A stretch of DNA of 64,000 bases from Acholoe squamosa (GCA_949317995.1 OX439041.1:10924001-10988000); one strand, 5' to 3'; counted from the first letter of the stretch, positions 36,060 through 47,095 are shown. Translations and numbers: made by a program. Notes: generated from the sequence alone by a model not told the origin.

Positions 36060-36990
36060 GGCGCTGAACCGTGGTGCCGTGTTGTAGCCCATCTGGTAAT
36101 TCCGGATCCATACCTATGACTCCAAATACCAAGTCTGCAGGCATTATTAGATCCTCTCCGAAAACCAAAAGATTCAGAGTACAGTTGGTACTTGAATGTA
36201 CTGTACTGTTGTAAGCATGTGTCACAAAGTGGCATTGCTTGTCCCAATCATCCATGTTTTCATTTACAAGTGACTTTAGGACCTGAATAAGGGTTCTTTC
36301 GACCAATCCTTTTCGACCAATCCGTCACTCTGTGGTCTATATGGATTGGTTCTAGTTTTGCAAATAGCTAAGTATTCGCACATCGCTTGCCAGAGATTCG
36401 ATTCGAATTCTCTACCTTGGTCACTGTGTAGCATAAGTGGTACACGGAAATTCAGTACCCAGCCTTTTACAAAGGCTTCGGCCCAAGTGACTGCTTTGTG
36501 ATCCGGTATAGTTAACACACACTACCATCATACAAGTATTATCATTAGCGGTTGTATTAAATCCACTAATGATATCTACTCCAATTCTCGCGAATCTAAC
36601 TCCGAAAGTTCCTGAGATAGGGGAAGTTTGCCCATCCCGGGTCCGGGTTTGTTTTAACAACAATCCGGACAGGTGGTTACCCATCTTTGCAAATCTCGTG
36701 ACATGCCGGGCCAATAGTATTTTTTAGAAAGTCGTGCTAATGAGCGTGTCCTTCCGAAATGACCACTGGTCCGATGTCCATGACAATAATACATAATGTC
36801 ATGCCTCATTGCATGTGGTATAACCACTTGTATGAGTTTCTCACCATTATTGCATGGCTTCCAATGGTATAACACGCCATTCCGGACTTCAAGTTCGGTC
36901 CATTGAGCAAGAAACTTTCTCATTTCTCGATTTTCCAGGGAGACCTCTGGTCTGACGGGACATATACCCTTAGGTACCAATTGCAGGGAT
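36060..36990 (-). mobile_element. Ty3/gypsy integrase remnant (fossil) inside the DIRS element
   Basis: The minus strand reads through an integrase zinc-binding region, the catalytic core and the start of the C-terminal part of a Ty3/gypsy-type polyprotein. It is broken in several places. No LTR was found beside it. The left border passes abruptly into DIRS coding sequence and the right border runs into the (TA)n tract, so this is a fragment captured by, or inserted into, the DIRS element. It is probably old. Confidence 0.8.
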
Positions 36991-36998
36991 ACAATTAG

Positions 36999-37005
<7 letters not shown>

Positions 37006-37059
<54 letters not shown>
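37006..37059. repeat. (TA)n microsatellite
   Basis: An uninterrupted TA tract of ~54 bases between the gypsy remnant and the tRNA-like block. Confidence 0.95.
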
Positions 37060-37061
<2 letters not shown>

Positions 37062-37164
37062 GACACAACTAGACCGAAAAAATTTAAATTTTAAAGGCTT
37101 TATTGAACCATAGTAATTATATTGCTCACAAATCAGATATCTAATATATAGTTATACCCTGATG

Positions 37165-37480
37165 TACACGGCGGCGAAGGTCCGTGCCGAGGGTGGGGTT
37201 CGAACCTGCGTTTTCCGACAGCGAAACGCATCCGTGCGCCGCCAGTAGGATTCGAACCCACGACGCCTTGATGTGCGCCGAGGGTGGGGTTCGAACCTGC
37301 GTTTTCCGACAGCGAAACACGTCTGTGCGCTTAACTGCGCCACCAGCAGGATTCGAACCAACAACGCCTTGATGTACAGTAGCGCCCCACACCAAAAGAC
37401 GGCGACTGGAGGAACTATTCCAGCGCTTTAGTCCGCTCGCCCACGGCAGTGAGGGTCTGGCCCGGCCGTGCGTAAGGGGT
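37165..37480 (-). repeat. Tandem tRNA-like units (SINE or tRNA-derived)
   Basis: On the minus strand four B-box-like sequences occur in a row: GGTTCGAATCC near 37350, GGTTCGAACCC near 37290, GGTTCGAATCC near 37250 and GGTTCGAACCC near 37200. The first is preceded by TGGGCGAGCGG, a good A box with a D-arm-like follow-on, and 'ctggaa...tccag', an anticodon-stem-like pair. Two units share 'tttcgctgtcggaaaacgca'. None folds into a convincing complete tRNA by eye, so I call it tRNA-derived and not a tRNA gene. Confidence 0.55.
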
Positions 37481-37812
37481 GTCGCTCCAGCTCAGGTCGT
37501 CGGGGGACACTGTCAACTGAGCGATTTCTGAGCAAATGTGAGCGATTTAGAGGCTTCCAGGGCGAATAACTCGTCCTAGACTGATCTGTGAGCTGCCGGG
37601 GGGAACCAAGTGCTGCAGAATACTTTCATAAAGGTTCCCTGAAAAAGGGAGTGCTATATGACAAGAAAAACTGTACTTACCAGGCTAAAACAGTGGTGAA
37701 CTGTAAGAACTGAGTGTTGTTGATGCCGCGTTTTCCTGAACTGACTGCACATGCGCGAATCCACCTCTCGTAGGTTTCCGGAAATGCTTAAGGTTTCCGA
37801 GGGATAATTATG

Positions 37813-38790
37813 AATCATAATGAATTGACACATGGGAGAGAGCATTAAAATACCACTAAGGGTAGGCTTTCTACAATGTGAAAGATTACCCGTCATAAGG
37901 ATGTACTCGGGAGGTTGAGGTTTGTCATTGTGTTTGGAATTAGAAATGTAGAAATAGAGCCATCATGCTGCTTGGATATACTCAGTGGTGGATCGAGGAT
38001 TCCCTGGAGTGGGGGGCAAGACCTGGTGTAAGTGGTGAGGTACTACATGCCATGGACCTGAGCACCGCAAAGCGCAGCAGTCAAGACTAGGAGTGTGGGG
38101 AAATGACCCTTCCCCAAGAACATTTTGAGGGTTTAAACTTTAAATGCTGTATTCTAATAGGCCGGTGGCTGATAGGGCCCACCATGCACCCCCCCATATC
38201 CCAACGCGACAAGTATTTTTCCGATCCTTAGGGTCCCCTGAACAAGATTCAAGATGTTAACATTGATTATCTTGGGATGCACTACTGGTTTTGGGTCATT
38301 ATCCATGTGCGGGTTCAGCCCACTTTTGGGTCAACTTTGGTACCATGTTATTCAAGGGGTATGCTCAATCCCCAAGCTCTAAGACTATCTTACCTTGTCT
38401 GGATCCTGAAGTTGTTGGTCTTGTTGGAAAGAAGACATAAAAAGCTTTTCATTAAGCCCTAATACATGTTTTTAAGTTCAGATTTCAGTGTACCAGTGAG
38501 CCAATATGATGCTGTTCCACTTCAATAATCTCCCCCTTTATGTAAATGGATGTTTTTCCATACTAAATCTTTATCAGTTCTCCTGATTCTTATGCTAAAA
38601 AGAGTGCTGATTGAGAATATACATGTTCCTACTTCATAAAATTTAATGGAGAGGCTGTATATGGCTGAAATTGAAAATGGCCAACAATAGATTCAGATGT
38701 CACTTTGAATTACATTAATGCACCATCGGAGTGAAAGGCTTAAGGGTATATTTTTACACACTAATATCCTCCTCTCCAATGGTGTTTTAG
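37813..38790. other. Intergenic or intronic, nothing supported
   Basis: No gene or clear repeat was recognised. There is a short mirrored word of the palindromic family near 38710. Confidence 0.35.
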
Positions 38791-38948
38791 GCAGATGTCG
38801 ACCGTGATGTTCCAATCATCACACACTAACAGTGAAGACAAGGTGAAGTTTGAATCCTTTAAATTGTCTGGAAATGTTCATCTTTTGAAGCAGTATGATG
38901 CGATTGTGATACCGGTTTCCTGTAGCTCTCCATGTCAGCAGGTAACAG
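38791..38948 (+). CDS. Candidate internal exon, unknown protein
   Basis: After a pyrimidine stretch and 'gttttag' (or 'gcag' four bases on), an open frame gives 'DKVKFESFKLSGNVHLLKQY' and 'DAIVIPVSCSSPCQQ'. It ends at CAG|GTAACA (38941) or ACAG|GTAAAA (38948), both plausible donors. The composition looks protein-like, with a Cys-Ser-Ser-Pro-Cys cluster suggesting an extracellular or lumenal location. No family is recognised. A MITE (38978) begins just downstream of the donor. It may be chance. Confidence 0.35.
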
Positions 38949-38977
38949 GTAAAAGACTGGTGTTGGGATTTGCATTA

Positions 38978-39319
38978 CAGAGGCATAGGAGGCAAATCTT
39001 CATTGGCCGGGCCCAGCAACATGCCACAAATTAGACCTAAAATTCACCAAATTACTTTTCTATACAAATTGTATATAGGCTTCATTGCGCTTGAACCGAC
39101 AGTTTAAGGCGGTTGTGGCTCATTTGAGGCTCAGGCCCCCTCTATTTTTTCTATTCCATCTCTATATTAATCTAATTTGAGATGCAAAGTTTTAGTTTCT
39201 TGTCCAATTTAATTGGAGTTCTTGGCAATCTTTTGGGGGGCCCAGACATACTCAGCCACCCTGCTTTGTGATTGAGAGGGCCCAGGCCCCCAGGCCCTCC
39301 CCCTTTTCCTATGCCCCTG
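38978..39319. mobile_element. hAT-like MITE, TIR CAGRGGCGTAGGA, copy 2 (inverted)
   Basis: It starts CAGAGGCATAGGAGG and ends CCTATGCCCCTG, in the orientation opposite to copies 1 and 3. Internal words 'ctaatttgagatgcaaagtt' and 'gcgcttgaaccgacag' match them in reverse. Confidence 0.72.
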
Positions 39320-40017
39320 CCAGCATGTTGAAGTAGATGCCTTTTAAACAAATTATTTAAATTTTAAGTAGGAGGACACCATTTTAGATAGAGGGGTTTA
39401 AACTCTGAGTCTATAGTGCATTTGTTCACTATGCTGACCATTGGACGTGATGCTTGATGCTTGAAATATACACCAAATGTATGATTCCGTAAGGCTAAGG
39501 TTCTGATGTATCTCTTTAGTCTTTGTACTACTTGTGTTATGAGATTCCAGGCCTTTGTTAGTCACTCCTATTTGATAGCAGTGGAAGGGGAGAAAAACTC
39601 ACAATGAATAGTTATAACATTTTCACATCTTTATTTCTATTAGGTACTCTTTATTTCCATAAACTACTCCACTGCACCAGACAAATCCTTACATTACAAA
39701 ATATACATGATATAATGCTAGACAAAATTGATATACCATAATACCAAGTATCCACACTCACCGAGTTTGACTTCTAAAGCGGGAAGGCATCACTCACTTA
39801 TGATGCCGGGACTATAATTTTGGGGTTTATGTAAATCTAAATATCCTGAATGATGTATACACATTTTACCTGACATATTTCACCCTAATTTCTGGTTTTA
39901 CTCCCTTATCTGTTGTCATTCCACCCTATTCCCATCTAAAATAGCATTTTGATCAGGCTGTCAATTACCTCAAGTTTAAAATATTCAACTGTCATCTCTT
40001 AAATATTGCACTATTTC
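39320..40017. other. Intergenic or intronic, nothing supported
   Basis: AT-rich. No coding frame or repeat border was seen. Confidence 0.3.
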
Positions 40018-40921
40018 TACACTGCAAAAATGGTGTTTAGATTTTAAACATGTTTAGGTCTAAACATGTTTAAAACCTAAACATATAGGTCAGTTAGGTG
40101 TCTCATCGACTACACATTTAGGAAATGAACACTTTTATTCTAGCTACATAAACATTTATGCTAAACATGTTTAGATGTTTAGAGTTGAGACAGTTGAATA
40201 ATAGGTGTTTAGATTTAAACATCAATAGGTTTAGATACTTGGATGGTGAATCCACACCAGGTAGCAGCACTGCCTTTGACTGGACTATCTGCACACAGTT
40301 ATAATCAATTATTGTTACAAATGTCCCCAAATCCCATGTTTATCATGGTTTCATTTCATAGAATGTCATGTGAAAAGAAAGGGCAATAGAAAATTGACTA
40401 GATTCACCTCATGCCACCATCATTACCATAAAATAATCAATAAACTCCATGACTGACACCCATTTGATGTTATTTTGGAATAGATAAGGCAATGTCCTTC
40501 CTGCCAAGCTGTTGTACTTTCTCAAGTCTCTCATTCTGATTCAGTGTGTAATATATGTACACGTATATAGCTGTGGCTGACATCTTTGCAGACTTTGACA
40601 AGTAAATACCTGCTGATGCCCCCCCCCCCCAGTAAATGAGAAAACAAACAAAATATATCTCTGTTTTTATTGCATATATGTCTGCAAACCTTAACTCTCC
40701 ATCAAATCATTTAAACATCCACACAAAAATTCATAAACACCTAAACACAAAAATTCATATATCTAAACACAAAGTTTTAACCTAAACACATACATTTCTA
40801 AACACTTGAGCTAAGCACATTGTTTGGCTAAACATGTTTAGGAAATTAATGTGATTACAAAAACGTTGCAAGAATATGTTTAGAATTGTGTTTAGGATCT
40901 AAACACCATTTTTGCAGTGTA
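40018..40921. mobile_element. GTTTAG-rich MITE, copy 2, TIR CACTGCAAAAATGGTGTTTA
   Basis: The left end CACTGCAAAAATGGTGTTTAG and the right end CTAAACACCATTTTTGCAGTG are perfect inverse complements, flanked by TA on both sides. The interior is dense in AAACATGTTTA-type palindromes. There is no transposase. TA flanks suggest Tc1/mariner-like or similar integration. Confidence 0.82.
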
Positions 40922-41929
40922 CTAAATAAAGTATGATTTAGAGGCCCACTTGTTACATTTCTCTGTATATTAATGCATAAATAGAAACCTTGATTTGGGG
41001 TTACCCCTTGTTCAGAGAGAAAATTCTTTGGAAAATGACAAGATTCCATAGAACTATTCTTGTAATGGATGGATGCAAATGCGCAAGGATACCAAACAAT
41101 GCACTGCGGCCTGTGTGACAGGGATGCCTCCCATATTAGAGTTGTTGCTGTTGACAGTCTGACCCAGTATCTTGTACACGAGGGTGGACCCCTCCTACGC
41201 CTTATTGGTAAAAGAATCAATTGCTCTAAGATTTCTTAATCGTGTCATTAGTTCCTAAAATTCCCAATTAATATATGCTGTGAACAGATGTACTATATCT
41301 TCAAATTACTTCAGAGATTCAGTGGATTGATAAATTAATACCAGATACCACCTTCAGTTTTATATTGACAAGGAACACATGCAGAATTTAATGAAATGGT
41401 GATGTATACATATATATCAATTCTGTAATTGAAATCTCCATAAATCATCATCTCAAACACACCAAGACTATACAGCAGTAGAAATTGTGACACACAGACT
41501 CTTATTTTAATGTTTGGAAAAGTAGAATATGAATGAACCATAGTTTAACCTTGGAGCTCCATATCTCCCCCCCCCCCAGCAAAAGCATCCAAAATACATT
41601 TTTTTAATATATCTGACCAGGATAAGATAAAATAAAATTCAAAGGTGAATTTGGAATGCCTGAGGGTTATCTCACTTGGCTACACCAGTCATGCCCTATC
41701 CTTGTTACCCTTTGCCTATATATCTATAAATACCATAATAGTTAGCGTATGAGGCAGAGCTTATGCAGTTTACAAAAACAGCAAAAGATAGCGGTGATTA
41801 AATTGGTATTAAGGTAGTCAAAATCAAGCCTAATGTGCACCTAAAAATGATGTCATTGAACCCACAGTGCATCGTATATATGGTGGTATGCCTTGTACGC
41901 TGGTTATTACAATACCTATAATATGATAT
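40922..41929. other. Intergenic, one repeat fragment
   Basis: At about 41530-41700 is a diverged copy of the 'gataaccct' repeat ('ggagctccatatctc', 'gagggttatctcact'). No gene was seen. Confidence 0.35.
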
Positions 41930-42440
41930 CAACATTTCTACATAATATCAACATCGTCACGAATAGTCTATAAATGTTGATATCAACATCTACATATGGT
42001 ATCATACTAAAGAGAGATGACATATATTTATAATATCTCTAATATAAAAATATTATTGTGTATAATATGTGTGGCGGGAATACATACCGGATAATTGTTT
42101 CTTAGACGCATGTGTCAAACCTCCATCATATTAGGGATACAGATGCCATACTGTTGTTATTGAATCTATGAGTCAGTTGCCAGCGTGTAAATTCCACAAT
42201 TTTTAGCATATTTTATTTACACTGGCATAGCAAAATTTGTACATGATATCAACATTTATACATGATATCAACATTTGTATAAGTGTTATCAACATCAGTA
42301 TACATGATAACAACCTTTGTGTATGTTATTTGTATATGATATCACAATTTGTATATCAACATTTGTATATGGTATCAACATCTATATATGATATCAACAG
42401 CATGATATCAACATCTGTATATGATATTAACATTTACCCC
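41930..42440. repeat. 'gatatcaacatttgtata' irregular tandem repeat
   Basis: At least fifteen variants of 'gatatcaacatttgtatat' follow each other at irregular spacing in two clusters (41930-42010 and 42240-42430). It is simple-sequence derived and non-coding. Confidence 0.7.
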
Positions 42441-42957
42441 CAATACAATGCTTCAAATATCAAATTTAGGCCATATTTGACCCTGTTTTTTATTTCATGT
42501 GGAAAAAATACCTGAAAAGCCGTTCCTATATAAAAAATCACTCAGCAAACCTTTTCTCTCCCCTGAGGAGGGTCACTATTCTTTTGCTCTGCACATTTGA
42601 GGGTTTAACTCTATTTTGCACAGTTTTGGAGCTCTGGCAAGTAACTTTCGAGGGCTGCATTAGTGCATCATGTTGACCAATGTGCATGCTATATTAATGC
42701 AATAGGGCTCTATAAAGGATTGATTTATGGTTATCTTACCACAGCATTCTGAGAGGTTACCTTCCTATCAGCCAAACTAGCCAACATTTAAAGGGATTCT
42801 GTGAGGACATATATTTTTATATTTTAAGTCATGTTATCCCCTTTCCTTTTAAAATTGCGTGTTTTTCCCCATGGCAAAAAGGAGTTATGGTAAATTTAGG
42901 CCTATATGCAAGTTCAGCTCAGACAAAGGATCGTTTTGTAGTATCTGCCCCTATTAT
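42441..42957. other. 3' flank of the GPCR gene
   Basis: It contains a half copy of the palindromic family at 42625-42722 ('ggctgcattagtgcatcatg'). I do not see a convincing minus-strand polyadenylation signal close to the stop. Confidence 0.4.
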
Positions 42958-44187
42958 CTATGCCCCACTTGTCCTGTAGGATTTGCAAAGTAGCGACTTC
43001 AAACAAGCCCTCAACTCGGAGCTTAAAGATATGACAATGACAGGGTACAGGAGGCCATCAAGAACTACAAGTATTACTACTTGCCATCTGGTGGTATCAA
43101 ACCATGCAGGCTTCTCAATGCCAACTACATCATATGTGGCTCCAATAATGCCAGCTACCAAGGTTGGAGTCCAGGCAACAACCGTCAGGATCAGAGCAGC
43201 AGTAAGAAGGCGCACTAAGCGTTTCTGCCGAGTTTGCCTGTTACCCGTTGGATTCTGGAGAATGGAGACTTGGCGTAAATGCCTTGATCTATTCCAAGCA
43301 GGGACATTCCTCTCAGATGACTTGAGTACATGAATGGTCACTATACCTTTAGTGTTGGCTGAGTGTTCAGGGGATTGCAATGCACCGTGGGTTGTAACTT
43401 GTAGGGTCCTCGGGTAGTTTCCCCAAGATGTGCTGGGACCAGCAACAGGTTCAGCTTTAGGTGGAGCAGAGAGGTTGCTTTTGGCTTGTTCACTACCCTG
43501 AACATCAGACATAGCTATAGCAGCATTCTGGCTACTGGATGCTGGCTCAACACGATTCATGCGGTAGATTAAGGCAATTGCCCAACCTTGGAATACAATA
43601 CTTAACACTATGACAGCCAGGACAATGGTCTCAAAAGCAATGATCTGTGGCGGGGTGAAGTAGCTGTCATGGACAGATATGCATCCAGTGTTTTCAGGAA
43701 TGTCCTTCCCAGTCAGAACGCCTACTGATAGCAGAAACAGGAGCAGTAGGACGGTGAAGAGTATGGTGAGTTTGGCCCGGACTGCTGTGAGGATGAGCTT
43801 GTGGGTGTAGGGTTTGTAGATAGTAATAAAACTGTCCACAGATGTTAACAATGTACTAGAGCAGATCAAGAAGACTATGCATCGCATTATCACAGTATAT
43901 TCACAGGAAAACTCCGCAAAAAATACTCGTACAATTACAACTACACCCAGCAGTAAATGTGAAACAGTCTGATAGAGGAGAAAGTACCTTGTCGTCTTCT
44001 TCAGCCTATCTGTCCGGAGTTTGAGAAGTGCAGCAAGTAGAAGTGAACCAACGATCAGACTGCTGAAGCCAATTCCGGAGACGAGAGATTTTACTATAAC
44101 ATTGGATCCATCCTCAACCCGGGTATCATCAGTTGAATTGACACTACTTGTAACATTAGTTGAATTAAAATGACTTGTGGCATTCAT
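42958..44187 (-). CDS. Class A-like GPCR, single exon, 409 aa
   Basis: This is a G-protein-coupled receptor of the plasma membrane. The N-terminus has four or more N-glycosylation sites (NAT, NST, NVT and a second NST) and no signal peptide. Seven hydrophobic helices are placed at about 33-57, 68-90, 99-122, 139-160, 183-206, 327-350 and 367-388. A cysteine before helix 3 (in 'IMRC' or 'FSCEY') can pair with the one in 'NTGCISVH' in the second extracellular loop. The DRY position reads DSF ('TSVDSFITIYKPY'), helix 6 has 'VAWTP' for CWxP, and helix 7 has 'DGLLYPVIV' for NPxxY, so three activation motifs are altered. A long third cytoplasmic loop (about 120 residues, Ser/Pro-rich, then basic 'RQTRQKRLVRLL') precedes helix 6. 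After helix 7, 'SSELRACLKSLLC' resembles helix 8 with a palmitoylation cysteine. The frame is intact from ATG at 44187 to TAG. The ligand is unknown. Confidence 0.88.
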   Translation of the reverse strand: MNATSHFNSTNVTSSVNSTDDTRVEDGSNVIVKSLVSGIGFSSLIVGSLLLAALLKLRTDRLKKTTRYFLLYQTVSHLLLGVVVIVRVFFAEFSCEYTVIMRCIVFLICSSTLLTSVDSFITIYKPYTHKLILTAVRAKLTILFTVLLLLFLLSVGVLTGKDIPENTGCISVHDSYFTPPQIIAFETIVLAVIVLSIVFQGWAIALIYRMNRVEPASSSQNAAIAMSDVQGSEQAKSNLSAPPKAEPVAGPSTSWGNYPRTLQVTTHGALQSPEHSANTKGIVTIHVLKSSERNVPAWNRSRHLRQVSILQNPTGNRQTRQKRLVRLLTAALILTVVAWTPTLVAGIIGATYDVVGIEKPAWFDTTRWQVVILVVLDGLLYPVIVISLSSELRACLKSLLCKSYRTSGA

Positions 44188-44754
44188 TATTCAAGTTGAG
44201 AATCAGAATCTCTTTGTAGAAAGTCTGCTCACACGGTGTAGGCTGTAGGTTGAACTGATTAGAGAACAGACTGAGTTCACTGAGTTTCCTAAACTTGTGT
44301 GATCAAGGATGCCAAGCTGTTTGCAAATTTGTTGTCATTTTTTCTTTTATCCAAGTGTTGTTTATTGTAAGGGTCCTCCTCCAGACATGCTAATGGAGTA
44401 GAAATAATGGGGTATTTCTCACTGGTACACTATATACTGTATGATGCAGAGAAACATCACTGTACTGCTGTTTCTATCCACTGGTATCCTATATATGTCT
44501 GATGTAAAAATGTCCAACTGAATGTGGGAGGTAAGGACACTTGGGCTTTGCCACTGTTGGTATGGCCTGCTATCCCTTTTGCTGTTTGTCTGATGGAAAA
44601 TGTCTGTAATCTGAGGCAATGATAGTTGCGCTTCGTCAGGCAGGGTATCAGCTGGTATCCACTTGAACAGAGATCGTCTTCTTGTGACGACCTGTCTGCA
44701 GCAGAGATGAGCATCAACTGAAGTCACTCAGAAACAGCCTACCAGAAAGGCACA
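44188..44754. other. 5' flank of the GPCR gene
   Basis: No TATA box is obvious. Minus-strand frames at 44419-44727 show no protein-like features. A noncoding 5' exon could lie here. Confidence 0.35.
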
Positions 44755-44960
44755 GCAAGTCTAACCTTTAATGGTCACATATTGCCTCCAGGTTCTTGTC
44801 TATTGTTTGTCATGATGTACTAATGAAGCAACAAACTTAGCCATTAGGAGTGTGTCAATACCATGGCATGATGCATAAATACAGGCCTTGCAGGATATTT
44901 CTGTATCATGGTAATGAATTCACAGAGTGTATCAAAATACTATGATGGCCTTTAAAGGGT
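44755..44960. repeat. Palindromic TTAA-type repeat, diverged copy
   Basis: It runs from 'taacctttaatggtcacata' to 'gatggcctttaaagggt'. The inner hairpin is mostly lost. It resembles 32130-32260. Confidence 0.5.
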
Positions 44961-46295
44961 GGCACATGTTATACAAGAAAACCTATTAAAATAAGTCTCC
45001 CATTGTGAAGTGTCCTTTTCTTGCAATATTCAATGAGGTGCCATACAGAAAGCTTACACCGCATTGGTTTCTGTGTGGTTCTTTATTGTTACTTGAGTGA
45101 AGGTGATACCTCCGATGGACAATGAAATCTAACAGGTGCCTCTTTTACCCTTTAAAGACCATTAATGCATTTTATTTCAAGTTGAATATGAAGGCCCCAT
45201 AGGATTAACCAAGAACCTCTACAGGCATCACACTGCCCAGTGCAAAAATCCTTCCCAACATGACACTGCCTAGATCAACCCAAAGGGTCACATAACTAAT
45301 GATAAAATTATTTCTAATGCCAAAAAAATGGACTTTTCAATATATCTGACCTAATTAACTTGAGATAAATATAAAGGAACACGTGAATTGGTCACCATGC
45401 ACACTCGGTTTTGACTATAATGCATCATCAGTTGCTATGATGCATAAATGTACATCAATGCAGCACTGGCAACGACCTCACCAAGGCATCATTCATGCAT
45501 CATGCCAGCTATACACGGTTAATATACTCCCAGAATGTCATTGTGATGCACCAATGAAGTTCTGACAATCAGACTTACCAGTACTTTAATGATACCCATT
45601 GTTTGACTGATGCACTTCTAGACCTCAAGGTTGCATTTACATCGTATGACCTACCTCGCTACATCTTTCAAAATTACTCTTGTGCCCCGAGGTATAAACC
45701 ATCAGGGTACCACTGTACAGGAAGCAGCAAAGCATACACTCTCAGCCTGAATTGTAAATATGCAGTGGATACTGCCGTAGCACCTACACTAGAACCCCAA
45801 TCAAGTCAATGGGTTTGTACTAACATCAACTGCAACTGTATTGCCCAAACACAAGCTTTCCACTGTAAAACTCACTCTCCAAGATATTTAGGTTGTAATT
45901 TTCTAGTCTGAAACATATGCTTGCAGAGTGATAGGTTCAGGGCCATTCTGGTGGTTACTATATTGTGCCATCATATGGCGCTAGGTACGAGTGTTTGTCA
46001 TCGTCTGAGATGGAACAAAACTGCCCCCTAACTGTGCACTTATTAGTACGTCATCTATCTCAACACCTATTTAATAGGTGGTAGGTAAACTTTCCAGAAT
46101 GACATAATATGGACCGCACTCCCATATTGAAATATTTTCCATTGATAAATTTTGATACAACTCCCAAACAACTATCAATTAGCCATGGCTCTGTAAATAC
46201 CAGACAGCTGATTGGAGATATTCAAATTCAACAATATTTCGAATTTGCATCAACCGTTCTTACCAAACTTCATAAACACCATATTAATATAGATT
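44961..46295. other. Intergenic, repeat fragments
   Basis: It holds a piece of the 'gataaccct' repeat (about 45165-45400, 'tttatttcaagttgaatatg') and a half copy of the palindromic family (about 45410-45600). The 102-codon frame at 45603-45911 has no recognisable features. Confidence 0.35.
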
Positions 46296-46550
46296 TAAGC
46301 CTTTAAGGCGCTGCTGATGTATTAATGCATCATTCCCATTGGTCGTCAAGATGCACCAATGAAGTGCTCGCTAGACTGCTCGCCAGCACTTCATCGGTGC
46401 ATCATTCCGACCCATTGGGAGTTTGTTTATCAACCCCATAGGGTCGGCATGATGCATGAATGCTGCCCTGGTGAGTTTCTTGCCAGGGCTGCATTCATGC
46501 ATCAGGACGTCCAATGGGCATGATACACTCCTGCATCAGACGCCCTTAAA
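46296..46550. repeat. Palindromic TTAA-type repeat, full copy
   Basis: The ends are 'ctttaaggcgctgctgatgt' and 'catcagacgcccttaaa'. First hairpin, centre 'ccgacccattggg' and second half are all present. Confidence 0.8.
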
Positions 46551-46885
46551 TAGGGACCCAGGGATTCACTAAGACCGCCACTAGGACCGCCACTGCATGG
46601 GAGGTGCAGTGCAGCTGTGCAGGGGGCCTAGGGAGACCTAGAAGACATTGCTACAAACCCCTTCTCTGAGGCATTGCTAGTTAACATACATTTGCAATTC
46701 AATAGTTACATCAAGAGACCAGGGGAAGGCCTATCCAACCAAGATCTATCCAAAAGACTTGGTAATATGTGGTATTTAATAAATTGCATTATGTTCCTGC
46801 AGTCCCTACCTTAAAGAGTTAATTGCATTGTGCTCAAAAAGTAAATGATGTCAATGAGACTCTTCTGAAACCTCCTCTACCTGAG
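46551..46885. other. Upstream of a candidate exon
   Basis: No gene is called. A good acceptor (TTCCTGCAG near 46802) and a donor-like 'aaaaagtaaat' at 46840 bracket ~40 bases that could be a micro-exon, but this is speculative. Confidence 0.25.
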
Positions 46886-47095
46886 TTATACCTGAGTTCT
46901 ATACCAAGACAATACTATATCTTGCATTGTGAACAAGTGACAAAGGGTGTTTTGCACATCATTGACGCCATTATGCTTTACATCCCTGGTGTCATCTGGT
47001 TTTTTGTTGTTGTTGGAATATGTGTGTTTCCCTGGTCCCATGGTCCTAGCAAAGGCAGCTACAGGACACCTTTTATAGACAAAGAAACACAACAG
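46886..47095 (+). CDS. Candidate exon encoding a membrane segment
   Basis: The frame is open for 70 codons, phase 0 to phase 0, from a possible acceptor 'cctcctctacctgag' to CAACAG|GTGTGT. It gives 'LYLSSIPRQYYILHCEQ', then 'IMLYIPGVIWFFVVVGICVF' (a strong transmembrane helix), then 'HGPSKGSYRTPFIDKETQQ', a soluble tail. No family is recognised. It could belong with other plus-strand candidates at 38.8 and 54.3 kb, but exon phases do not prove it. Confidence 0.35.

Larger units (their letters stand above)
32449..37812 (-). mobile_element. DIRS-type retrotransposon, fossil, with later insertions
   Basis: This is a tyrosine-recombinase retrotransposon read on the minus strand. In order from its 5' side it has an inverted terminal repeat (about 37741-37812), a region now occupied by foreign sequence, reverse transcriptase and RNase H (about 36060-34130), a tyrosine recombinase (about 34212-32830), an internal complementary region (32713-32836) and the 3' terminal repeat (32449-32563). 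No DDE integrase of its own is expected, and the inverted rather than direct ends separate it from LTR elements. It is broken, with several interruptions of the coding region and no recognisable first (gag-like) ORF. The ends are still very similar to the internal region, so it is old enough to be damaged but not ancient. Confidence 0.85.

Noticed and set aside
37141-37395. Open frames with repeated 'GFEP'-like words
   Set aside because: They translate the tRNA-like B-box motifs, so are not protein-coding.
37165-37480. Functional tRNA genes
   Set aside because: B boxes are good, but acceptor and T stems do not pair well and most units lack an A box.
45603-45911. 102-codon frame with several Cys
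   Set aside because: No acceptor or donor, no recognisable fold, and flanked by repeat fragments.
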